The notes under the pieces: generated by a model
Databases searched by the model: none
The model's input: the letters and a program-made list of their open reading frames with translations, nothing else
What the model was told of the DNA's origin: nothing
Assembly (NCBI GenBank): GCA_028711675.1
Contig: JAQTRT010000054.1
Coordinates: forward strand, 1 to 13,271
Origin: a bacterium
GTDB taxonomy: Bacteria; Spirochaetota; JAHITG01
Reading direction: 5' to 3'
DNA: 13,271 nucleotides
Program-made: the position numbers and the translations under genes
Shown here: piece after piece, positions 1-5,711 of the stretch
Numbering within the stretch: position 1 is the stretch's first letter
Layout: the number at the start of each line of letters is the position of its first letter

Positions 1-260
1 ACTGTGTCCGTGCCGAAGACGGCCGGATCGAATGGCAGGGCAATGTGGGGGAGAAGATCCTCATCAATCCTGTTTTTATCTCAAGCAAGTACCTGTATAT
101 GGTGACCGATGAATCGATCTATATCTTCAACAGATGGGGCCTGCTTTTTACCCGGCATTCATCTTACAGCGCAACGGGTTTCACCCTTTCCGACAACCGG
201 ACTATCTTTTTATGCGGCAAGGAAGGGGATATAAAAAACTTAAGATTTAAACTGGAATAG
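1..260 (+). CDS. C-terminal end of a PQQ/BamB-like beta-propeller protein (partial)
   Basis: Only the last 85 codons are present; the first full codon is at position 3 and the gene begins outside the window. The visible protein reads like the final blades of a PQQ-type propeller. It opens with a blade motif of the form V-x-A-x-D-G-x-I-E-W, the usual 'A..DG...W' turn of PQQ/BamB repeats. Hydrophobic strand pairs follow (INPVFISSKYLYMV, ESIYIFNRWG, RTIFLCGKEGDIKNLRF), and the stop is TAG at 258-260. A GTG at 45 could be read as a start, but the frame stays open upstream with clear repeat sequence, so it is internal. Such repeats occur in outer-membrane assembly lipoproteins, quinoprotein dehydrogenases and uncharacterised exported propellers; which one this is cannot be told from the tail. 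Confidence 0.75.
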   Translation, partial: CVRAEDGRIEWQGNVGEKILINPVFISSKYLYMVTDESIYIFNRWGLLFTRHSSYSATGFTLSDNRTIFLCGKEGDIKNLRFKLE

Positions 261-363
261 AAATTTATCAATAAGGAGGTGTAAACAGAAAGAATAATTA
301 TTCATTTGAATCACGAGTCAGATTTTTTAAAAGTCAGGAACGATTTTTAATGGAGGTATGTTC

Positions 364-1071
364 ATGAAGAAGATATTCATGCTGATCAATTGTTTAATCC
401 TGTGCTTTTCTTTCAGTCTGTATTCACAGGACGACGCATCCCAGGGAGAAGCATCCATAAAGGGAAAAAAGATCGATAAATTCCCTTTTAATGTGTATAC
501 GGAAAAAAGCGACAGGAAGAACCATTTTTTTGCGTCAGGCTGGATGGGTGATTTCGGCGATCTGAAGATCAACGATAAATGCACCACTAAACCCCAGTCC
601 GGAAAGACCTGTTTCCAGGTAAGATATTCTGCGGCACGGAAGCAGAACGTGGGATGGAGCGGCATATACTGGCAGAACCCGGCCAATAACTGGGGTACGG
701 TTAAAGGCGGTTTTGATATTACCGGCGCGAAAAAGCTTTATTTCTATGCCCGCGGTGAGAAAGGCGGTGAAGTCGTGGAATTCAAGATCGGCGGCATCAC
801 CGGTGATTATTCCGATACTACCATCAATTCCAGCGGGAACATTGAGCTGGAGAAAACATGGAAATTGTATGAGATCGATCTGTCTGATGCGGATCTTTCC
901 TATATCGCGGGAGGTTTCTGCTTTGTCGTTCTCGCTGAAGCCAATCCGGACGGCTGTACCTTCTATCTGGATAATATCCAGTATTCCGATAAAGCTGAGG
1001 CAGGCAGTGCTGCTTCCGGAAAAGAGGCAGGCGTGGGAAAAACCGATACAGGCAAGCCCCCCAAAAAATAA
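364..1071 (+). CDS. Secreted single-domain GWMGD (CBM-like jelly-roll) protein, paralogue 1
   Basis: A 235-residue exported protein. Residues 1-21 form a signal peptide (MKK, hydrophobic core, cleavage near LYS-QDD). Residues 39-209 form one beta-rich domain shared with the products of 2382-3056 and 3233-4402. Shared blocks are FPF.VY, GWMGD (59-63), SGKTC (79-83), W.G..WQNP.NNWG (98-111), GGFDITGAKK, YFYARGEKGGE..EFK.GG, W.LYEIDL, GGFC and FYLDNI. This pattern, including the final YLD-I strand, resembles galactose-binding-like carbohydrate-binding modules, so sugar or matrix binding is a reasonable inference. No catalytic motif is seen. Residues 210-235 are a low-complexity Ala/Gly/Lys tail. 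The ATG at 364 is preferred over 358 because GGAGG at 352-356 lies 7 nt before it but only 1 nt before 358. A terminator follows. Confidence 0.88.
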   Translation: MKKIFMLINCLILCFSFSLYSQDDASQGEASIKGKKIDKFPFNVYTEKSDRKNHFFASGWMGDFGDLKINDKCTTKPQSGKTCFQVRYSAARKQNVGWSGIYWQNPANNWGTVKGGFDITGAKKLYFYARGEKGGEVVEFKIGGITGDYSDTTINSSGNIELEKTWKLYEIDLSDADLSYIAGGFCFVVLAEANPDGCTFYLDNIQYSDKAEAGSAASGKEAGVGKTDTGKPPKK

Positions 1072-1076
1072 TTGTT

Positions 1077-1110
1077 CCTGATCTGCTGCCGGATATGCTC
1101 CGGTATCAGG
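1077..1110 (+). repeat. Imperfect hairpin downstream of paralogue 1
   Basis: CCTGAT (1077-1082) pairs with ATCAGG (1105-1110), and inside it CCGGA (1089-1093) pairs with TCCGG (1099-1103). This gives a two-part stem with an internal loop. There is no T-tract, and the real terminator lies just downstream, so this may be a 3'-UTR stabilising structure. An 8-bp direct repeat, TCATAACA, follows in 1111-1132. Confidence 0.45.
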
Positions 1111-1132
1111 TCATAACAATCTGTATCATAAC

Positions 1133-1173
1133 AGGAGGAGAGTAAAGAAGTCTTTATTCTCCTCCTTTTTTTT
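1133..1173 (+). terminator. Strong Rho-independent terminator after paralogue 1
   Basis: The arms at 1133-1148 and 1151-1166 pair over 16 positions with a single G:U wobble and a very tight turn. They are followed by eight T residues (1166-1173). The GGAGGAGA/TCTCCTCC core makes the stem GC-rich at its base. It closes the transcription unit of 364-1071, so the downstream gene needs its own promoter or readthrough. Confidence 0.92.
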
Positions 1174-1275
1174 AATTAAGCTTTTCGCAAATCTTCTTTT
1201 TTTCATTCTTCCGCAAAAGAAAATCATTAAATTATTTTTGTCCCTTTTTCTCCCTGTGTTGTCTTATTGAGTAGA

Positions 1276-1295
1276 GGGAAATAATAGAATTTCCC
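1276..1295 (+). repeat. Perfect 7-bp inverted repeat upstream of the zinc-finger/FecR gene
   Basis: GGGAAAT (1276-1282) and ATTTCCC (1289-1295) are exact complements with a 6-nt loop. The repeat lies about 30 nt upstream of the chosen start codon at 1326. It could be an operator for a dimeric regulator or an RNA hairpin in the 5' leader. A weak promoter candidate (TTGTCT 1259-1264, poor -10) overlaps it. Confidence 0.4.
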
Positions 1296-1325
1296 GTGAG
1301 GAGAGAAGTACGCACAGGTAAAAAA

Positions 1326-2294
1326 ATGATATGTAAAATGATCGAAACAGAACTGATGGCTTATCTTTTTAATCTGCTTGAGAAGAAGGAAAGGATAAAA
1401 TGCGAAGAGCATTTGAAAACCTGTCCGGTTTGCTTTGAAAAGCTGAAAGTCCTGACCCGGATCAAAGAAGCAGTGGAAAATGAGCCTATGGCCCGGGCGC
1501 CGGATCAGCTGGCCCTGATCCTCAAGCGGGCCAGGGAACGGGAAGAAGCACAGGAAAAGAGGAATGCCCTCCGTGCAATCATGTGGGTCAGGGTCCTTGA
1601 TTACGTCCGGAAGAATACCTTCATGAAGATGGGAATGGCGCTGGGCTGTGTCATCCTGGTATTAATGATGATCCGGCCAGGCGTGGAGGACCAGGGACGT
1701 TTGTACGTTCTGAAAGCTACAGGTGACGTGAGCATCAACAAGGTCTCGTTTTTCCAAAAGCAGGAACTGCTCTATGATACGAAGAATGAAAAAAACATCG
1801 ATGTGGGCAGCGGAGAATGCGTGATCCAGCTGGATAAGGATAAGCTTCTCATGTTGAGCCCGGGGAGCAAGGTGCGGATAAAGACCGGTAAAAAGATCAG
1901 GCTCCATCTGACCCAGGGGCTGATCATCGCAAAAGTTGTTAAAAACAGGGGAAATAAAGGATTAAATATCATCACAGAACAGGCGGAATTTGATGTAACA
2001 GGAACGGTTTTTTATATCAAGGCTGAAAAAGGGGAAGTGGAATGCGGGGTCCAGACCGGCGAGGTCAGGACCACGATCAAGGACAGGGAATATCATATCA
2101 CCAGCAGGGAAAAGCTCCAGATCAGGGAACATTGCGTGAAAGAGTTCACAGGGATCAAGGCTGAAGAGATGGGGGTCTTTGATAAGCTCAAAGATCATCA
2201 GATATACGGTGTACACGGGCCTGGAACAGGATTCATGCTGAGCAGAGGGGGGCTGTGTTCACCGGAAAAAGATAACGGCAATTTGATCTTTTAA
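1326..2294 (+). CDS. Membrane-anchored anti-sigma-like protein: ZAS zinc finger, TM helix, FecR domain
   Basis: A 322-residue protein. The N-terminus carries a zf-HC2/ZAS zinc finger: C3 followed by H29-x3-C33-x2-C36 (HLKTCPVC), the motif used by anti-sigma factors to hold an ECF sigma factor in the cytoplasm. A basic linker leads to one membrane helix at about 99-116. Residues 126-268 look like a FecR domain (LYVLKATGDVSIN, a 'lspGSkvri' strand, L.QG.I..KV, TEQAEFDVTGTVF, GEV). In FecR proteins this domain lies outside the inner membrane and relays envelope signals. The ATG at 1326 follows AGGT by 6 nt and retains the first zinc ligand; a GTG at 1296 lies in frame but has no RBS. No sigma-factor gene is present, so its partner must lie elsewhere or the protein has another role. 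The ~90-nt gap to the next gene shows no terminator. Confidence 0.85.
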   Translation: MICKMIETELMAYLFNLLEKKERIKCEEHLKTCPVCFEKLKVLTRIKEAVENEPMARAPDQLALILKRAREREEAQEKRNALRAIMWVRVLDYVRKNTFMKMGMALGCVILVLMMIRPGVEDQGRLYVLKATGDVSINKVSFFQKQELLYDTKNEKNIDVGSGECVIQLDKDKLLMLSPGSKVRIKTGKKIRLHLTQGLIIAKVVKNRGNKGLNIITEQAEFDVTGTVFYIKAEKGEVECGVQTGEVRTTIKDREYHITSREKLQIREHCVKEFTGIKAEEMGVFDKLKDHQIYGVHGPGTGFMLSRGGLCSPEKDNGNLIF

Positions 2295-2310
2295 GCTGGA
2301 CAAATAAAAT
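2283..2310 (+). promoter_or_regulatory. Candidate sigma70-type promoter before paralogue 2
   Basis: TTGATC (2283-2288) and TAAAAT (2305-2310) are separated by 16 nt. The -10 matches consensus at five of six positions and the -35 at four. The -35 overlaps the 3' end of the FecR gene. Transcription would start near 2317, giving a leader of about 65 nt. Co-transcription from the FecR gene is an equally good alternative. Confidence 0.4.
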
Positions 2311-2381
2311 TTTAATGAGGGGAGGTGAGGAAAAATAATCATTTCTTTGTTCTTTTACAAATTGAAAGGAGGAAGATTTTT

Positions 2382-3056
2382 ATGAGAAGAACATTCTTAT
2401 TTTGTGTGCTGATTATCTTCATGTGTTCAAGGAACATATATAGTGAAGATAAAACTGTTTTGAAAGGTTTTAAGGTGACCCGATTCCCATTCTATATTTA
2501 TACCGATTTGCGCAATCGTATGAACAGGGGTATACTTACAGGATGGATGGGTGATTTCCCCAACCTTTTAATTGATATGGGCTGGAAGGATAATCCGGTA
2601 ACAGGCAAGACCTGTATCCGGTTAACCTATGCTCCCGGCAAACCGCAGAGCGTTAATTGGGCAGGCCTGGCCCTCCAGCAGAACCCTGAGAATTATTGGG
2701 GTTCGCTCAGGGGAGGTTATGACCTGACCAGGGCCAAACGCCTCTTTTTCTATGCCCGCGGCGAGAAAGGCGGAGAACGTGTCGAGTTCAAGATGGGCAG
2801 GATGAAAAAGCAGTATGAGAAGAGCAGTTCCGGGACTACCGGGGTTATCAGTCTTACCAGGGACTGGAAACTGTATGAACTGGACCTGAGCAAGCTCAAA
2901 CTGGAAGAAATGGCAGGAGGTTTCTGTATCATCCTGTCCCGGGAGGCAGGCGTTGATCCAAGATCCATTTATCTTGATGAGATCTATTTTTCCAATGAGG
3001 TCACACCTATGGCTCTTCGGGTCGATAAGCCGGGTATTCAGCTTGGGAAAAAGTAG
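2382..3056 (+). CDS. Secreted single-domain GWMGD (CBM-like jelly-roll) protein, paralogue 2
   Basis: A 224-residue exported protein, clearly homologous to 364-1071 and to the N-terminal half of 3233-4402. Residues 1-21 are a signal peptide (MRR, hydrophobic core, likely cut after IYS). The domain spans about 34-205 with GWMGD (54-58), TGKTC, W.GL.LQQNPEN.WG, GGYDLTRAKR, FFYARGEKGGE.VEFKMG, W.LYELDL, AGGFC and IYLDEIYFS. It is the most divergent of the three: the WQNP block is LQQNP and the usual GG after the FK(I/M) strand is GR. The start at 2382 has AAAGGAGG 9 nt upstream; a GTG at 2325 is in frame but would put a polar extension before the signal peptide. Ligand unknown; carbohydrate or cell-wall binding is inferred from fold resemblance only. 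Confidence 0.87.
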   Translation: MRRTFLFCVLIIFMCSRNIYSEDKTVLKGFKVTRFPFYIYTDLRNRMNRGILTGWMGDFPNLLIDMGWKDNPVTGKTCIRLTYAPGKPQSVNWAGLALQQNPENYWGSLRGGYDLTRAKRLFFYARGEKGGERVEFKMGRMKKQYEKSSSGTTGVISLTRDWKLYELDLSKLKLEEMAGGFCIILSREAGVDPRSIYLDEIYFSNEVTPMALRVDKPGIQLGKK

Positions 3057-3086
3057 ATAAAAGAATCCCCCTTTATATCTTACAAA

Positions 3087-3130
3087 GGGAAAGGAGGGTA
3101 TTGCCCTTTTCCGGTAATACCCCCTTTCCC
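3087..3130 (+). repeat. Large bulged hairpin between paralogues 2 and 3
   Basis: GGGAAAGG-A-GGGTATT (3087-3102) pairs with AATACCC-CCTTTCCC (3116-3130), leaving one bulged A and a 13-nt loop. The stem is long and GC-rich but no T-tract follows. It may act as a weak terminator, an mRNA-processing or stability element, or a transcription-factor-independent pause. Confidence 0.5.
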
Positions 3131-3164
3131 CCATAAACCGATCCTTCAAAGTTCCAATTTTTTG

Positions 3165-3192
3165 TTTACTTTTCAGAAAAACAGAGTATATT
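3165..3192 (+). promoter_or_regulatory. Candidate promoter before the TolB-like fusion gene
   Basis: TTTACT (3165-3170) and TATATT (3187-3192) are 16 nt apart in an AT-rich stretch, with alternative -10 registers such as TATTAT at 3189. It lies after the hairpin and about 40 nt before the start codon at 3233. The hexamers are only moderate matches. Confidence 0.4.
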
Positions 3193-3232
3193 ATATATGA
3201 TATACTTGAGAAAGTTCACGCAAAGGAGTAAA

Positions 3233-4402
3233 ATGAGTAAAGAGTTTAAGATAAAGAAAAAGTTGATTGATACAGTCCTGCTGATCAGCCTGATTTTCCC
3301 GGGTACAGCGCTGTATGCCCAGGAACAGGGAGGCCTGAAAGGATTCAGGATACCCGGCTTTCCCTTTTATATTTATCATGACGCCTTCAACCGCGTCAAT
3401 AATTATATCCCGTCAGGCTGGATGGGTGACTGGGGTGATATTAAGATATCCGAAGTATACAAGAATAATCCCCAGTCAGGCAAGTCCTGTATCCAGATCA
3501 AGTACAGTGCGGAAAAGAAGCAAGGAGCCGGCTGGGCCGGTATCTTCTGGCAGAATCCGCCCAATAACTGGGGCGGATATAAAGGCGGTTTTAACCTTAC
3601 CGGAGCCAAAAAGATATACTTTTACAGCCGCGGTGAAAAAGGCGAAGAGTATGTCGAGTTCAAGATGGGAGGTATCCTGGGGAAATACTCGGACAGTACG
3701 CCGGGTAATAAGACCGATGCCATCAAGCTGGAGAAGACCTGGAAACTTTATGCCATTGACCTTGAGGAAATGGACCTGAGTTATGTTTCCGGCGGTTTCT
3801 GCGTGGCTTTTTCTTCCCTCCTGAACCCGGAAGGCTGTATCTTTTACATTGATGAAGTATATTATTCGGATAAGGATATACCTCTGGAATTCGACGCGTT
3901 TATCGCGTCCCGGAAAAAGATCGAGAATACCATTATTGTGCCTATCATCATCAATGCCGACCAGAAGTTAAAACGCGTGGCTGTCCTTTCTTTTGAGAAC
4001 ACCTCTCATTCCCAGAACCTGGAGTATCTTTCCAGGACAATTTCCGAATCCATCTCCACGTTCCTGGCGAAGGAGAAGGACCTGAGCATCCTGGACTGGA
4101 ACAGCGTGAATAAAAAGATGAAGGCCCTTTCCCTGACCCTGGAAGACTTTGATACATTGAATGGTGATGCCCTTCTGGGAAAAATACTGAACGTGGATAC
4201 TATCATCCGCGGCAGTTTTGTCGAGATCAACAACAAGATACAGATCAATTCCAAGCTCGTTGACGTGAAATCAGGCACAATTCTGGCATCGGACCAGATC
4301 CAGGGAAACCTGAACAAGGATGTTTTCCTGCTTCTGGACAGGACATCTCAGAATATCCTGAAGCAGATGGCGAATTTAAGCAAGATATCGAACAGGGATT
4401 GA
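3233..4402 (+). CDS. Secreted GWMGD (CBM-like) domain fused to a TolB/FlgO-like domain, paralogue 3
   Basis: A 389-residue exported protein with two parts. After a signal peptide (1-29, LYA-QEQ), residues 43-213 repeat the GWMGD domain of the two upstream genes (GWMGDWGD, SGKSC, WAGIFWQNPPNNWG, NLTGAKK, SRGEKGEE.VEFKMGG, W.LYAIDL, GGFC, FYIDEVYYSD). A linker leads to residues 246-385, which resemble the TolB-N/FlgO/CsgG-like alpha-beta domain: KRVAVLSFEN, a predicted helix (LEYLSRTISESISTFLA), then ILNVDTIIRGSF, and KLVDVKSGTILASDQIQG. That last block is a hallmark of the family, whose members sit in the periplasm or at the outer membrane. AAAGGAG lies 4-5 nt before the ATG at 3233; an upstream in-frame ATG (3197) lacks an RBS. 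The fusion suggests the sugar-binding-like domain is tethered to an envelope complex. Confidence 0.88.
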   Translation: MSKEFKIKKKLIDTVLLISLIFPGTALYAQEQGGLKGFRIPGFPFYIYHDAFNRVNNYIPSGWMGDWGDIKISEVYKNNPQSGKSCIQIKYSAEKKQGAGWAGIFWQNPPNNWGGYKGGFNLTGAKKIYFYSRGEKGEEYVEFKMGGILGKYSDSTPGNKTDAIKLEKTWKLYAIDLEEMDLSYVSGGFCVAFSSLLNPEGCIFYIDEVYYSDKDIPLEFDAFIASRKKIENTIIVPIIINADQKLKRVAVLSFENTSHSQNLEYLSRTISESISTFLAKEKDLSILDWNSVNKKMKALSLTLEDFDTLNGDALLGKILNVDTIIRGSFVEINNKIQINSKLVDVKSGTILASDQIQGNLNKDVFLLLDRTSQNILKQMANLSKISNRD

Positions 4403-4419
4403 TAAGATCAGGAAGGGAT

Positions 4420-4456
4420 GCCGTAGATGTACTTAAATACCAGGTACGTCTACGGC
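4420..4456 (+). repeat. 13-bp inverted repeat between the TolB-like gene and the next promoter
   Basis: GCCGTAGATGTAC (4420-4432) and GTACGTCTACGGC (4444-4456) are complementary at all positions except one G:U pair, with an 11-nt loop. No T-run follows, so it is not a standard Rho-independent terminator, though it follows the stop codon at 4402 by 17 nt. It ends about 30 nt before the -35 box at 4487, a position suited to an upstream regulator site. Confidence 0.6.
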
Positions 4457-4486
4457 CCCCGGACAGTATAAAAAAGCACTTTCCAC

Positions 4487-4514
4487 TTGACAAGTTAAAA
4501 AAATCGATTATAAT
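4487..4514 (+). promoter_or_regulatory. Consensus sigma70-type promoter (TTGACA-N16-TATAAT)
   Basis: TTGACA at 4487-4492 and TATAAT at 4509-4514 match the housekeeping consensus at all twelve positions, with a 16-nt spacer. Transcription should start near 4521. It is the only perfect promoter in the window and drives the secreted protein at 4772, implying strong expression. The extremely close match argues against a chance occurrence. Confidence 0.8.
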
Positions 4515-4771
4515 ATACCGTAGTAAATATATTCGTTTTAAGAAAATGTTTTAGTAATCCGGGGAAGGCATGCGGGAAAATCAGTAAAATGAAAAGGGGG
4601 TGATTAAAAACGCAATTAACGAAAAGATTTCCTGTTGATAAAAATGTTTTCTTAACAGGAAAAAAGTACCGTAAGGGCAATTTTTTAGTTGAAACTTCAA
4701 CTGAAAAAAGTATCTTTTACTTAATCCCTTTAAGTAACTAATGATTTCAAGGAAAATAGGAGGTTTGAACG
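4515..4771 (+). promoter_or_regulatory. Long structured 5' leader of the secreted-protein gene
   Basis: About 250 nt lie between the promoter and the ATG at 4772. Three hairpins are visible: TTTCCTGTT/AACAGGAAA (4628-4636 with 4654-4662, 17-nt loop); AGTTGAA/TTCAACT (4687-4702, nearly a palindrome); and TTACTTAA/TTAAGTAA (4717-4737, 5-nt loop). There are also short reading frames: ATG 4570-4587 (5 codons), ATG 4589-4603 (4 codons, overlapping stop/start), and GTG 4600-4638 (12 codons, ending inside the first hairpin). No known riboswitch class is recognised. The leader may stabilise the mRNA, attenuate translation, or encode a small RNA. Confidence 0.5.
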
Positions 4772-5656
4772 ATGAAACATTTGATAGTAATTATAACGCT
4801 GCTGCTCCTGCCCTGCACAATGGTCCTGGCTGCGACCAGGGCTAACGTGTATGTTCAGGCGCAGCTCCAGGGGCTTTCCATGTCTCTGACGGCCACGGAT
4901 ATCCAGATGGCGGGCAAGACCGGCGGTACAGCCAGGAACAATATCGTGGAATTCGGCTCCATCACAACGCTGTCCAACGGCAAGTTCGCCACAGCACCGG
5001 AAATACTGAAAGTGGATTTTGATCCGGGAAACAATATGTTCAATATCCAGGTCTATCTTTCCAATTCCGGTGAAGGATACAGTGTAAGCAAATTCAAAGG
5101 CCATCCGGAAGCGAATTACTGGGACCTGGGTTCCGAGGCCAATGGTTTGATCGGAACGAACAACCATGATTATGTGGCAGCCATGCTTTGGTCCTGCCGT
5201 GACGATAATGCCAATATCAGCTGCAATACCAACGGCATATTATCAGGGAGCTGGGGCTATTTCAAGGATAAATATACACATGTGGGTGAAGGAGCTTCAG
5301 GCCTTCTTCTGGCTACCAATACCTTCACTTTCACGGCTGGCCAGACCAATTCCGACAAGGTCAGGACAGCTCAGCCCGGACGGCCCATGGAAACATGGTA
5401 TTGGACATGGGACCAGGACTGGTCCAAGGCCCTGTCCGATATAACGCACTGGAAAAAAGGCGTGGACGCGGTGGGCTACCGGAAGATCCTATACGGAACA
5501 GGCGGCCAGTATTATCATATCAGTATGCCGTCTTATGATGAGACGAATCCCACGACAGACGAGACTGTGTATGTGGGTGCAGCGGCCAATTTTGAAGGAA
5601 AGCCGGCCCAGTATTACAGGTCAAGAAAAGTTTATGTAGAGATCGTTGCTGACTGA
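4772..5656 (+). CDS. Secreted beta-rich protein, probable abundant surface or structural subunit
   Basis: A 294-residue protein with a signal peptide (1-20, cut near VLA-ATR) and no other membrane segment. I do not recognise a named family. Residues 77-294 align with residues 56-191 of the 7689-9308 product: P-x-I/Y-L-(K/Q)-V, GL(I/V)G.NN (125-131), LW, SC-N, WG.(F/I).DK (161-167), D.DWS..L (214-221), VY(V/L)GA (267-270), and a closing alternating strand (VYVEIV). This marks a shared exported beta-sandwich module. Two cysteines, in SC (142) and ISC (151), could form a disulphide. AGGAGG lies 8 nt before the ATG. A perfect promoter upstream and a strong terminator downstream isolate it as a single-gene unit, a layout typical of abundant subunits or adhesins. 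The next gene encodes an Ig-like, chaperone-like protein. Function is inferred from context only. Confidence 0.85.
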   Translation: MKHLIVIITLLLLPCTMVLAATRANVYVQAQLQGLSMSLTATDIQMAGKTGGTARNNIVEFGSITTLSNGKFATAPEILKVDFDPGNNMFNIQVYLSNSGEGYSVSKFKGHPEANYWDLGSEANGLIGTNNHDYVAAMLWSCRDDNANISCNTNGILSGSWGYFKDKYTHVGEGASGLLLATNTFTFTAGQTNSDKVRTAQPGRPMETWYWTWDQDWSKALSDITHWKKGVDAVGYRKILYGTGGQYYHISMPSYDETNPTTDETVYVGAAANFEGKPAQYYRSRKVYVEIVAD

Positions 5657-5662
5657 AAATAC

Positions 5663-5698
5663 GGGGCAGGCTTGAAAAAGCCTGCCCCTTTGTTTTTT
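5663..5698 (+). terminator. Near-ideal Rho-independent terminator
   Basis: GGGGCAGGCTT (5663-5673) and AAGCCTGCCCC (5678-5688) form a perfect 11-bp stem with a GAAA tetraloop. It is followed by a T-rich tract (5689-5698, one G). It separates the gene at 4772 from the run starting at 5712, which has no clear promoter in the 13 nt that remain. Leaky readthrough would give low downstream expression. Confidence 0.95.
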
Positions 5699-5711
5699 AA
5701 AAAGAGGCATT

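Noticed and set aside
1296..1325. GTG at 1296 as start of the zinc-finger/FecR gene
   Set aside because: It has no RBS upstream and directly abuts a hairpin; the ATG at 1326 has AGGT at 6 nt and begins just before the first zinc-binding cysteine.
2325..2381. GTG at 2325 as start of paralogue 2
   Set aside because: It would add a charged N-terminal extension before the signal peptide, while the ATG at 2382 has an ideal AAAGGAGG.
2622..3149. 175-codon open frame on the minus strand
   Set aside because: It lies almost wholly antisense to the well-supported gene 2382-3056, has no plausible RBS, and its protein shows no domain pattern; it is a shadow frame.
4420..4456. Inverted repeat as a standard intrinsic terminator
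   Set aside because: The stem is strong but no T-tract follows it; recorded instead as an inverted repeat of unknown role.
4515..4771. Known riboswitch or tRNA in the long leader
   Set aside because: No conserved core of the c-di-GMP, SAM, TPP or cobalamin classes and no cloverleaf could be recognised by eye.
4730..5167. 145-codon open frame on the minus strand
   Set aside because: It is antisense to the leader and 5' part of the secreted-protein gene, which has a promoter, RBS, signal peptide and homologue; the minus frame has none of these.
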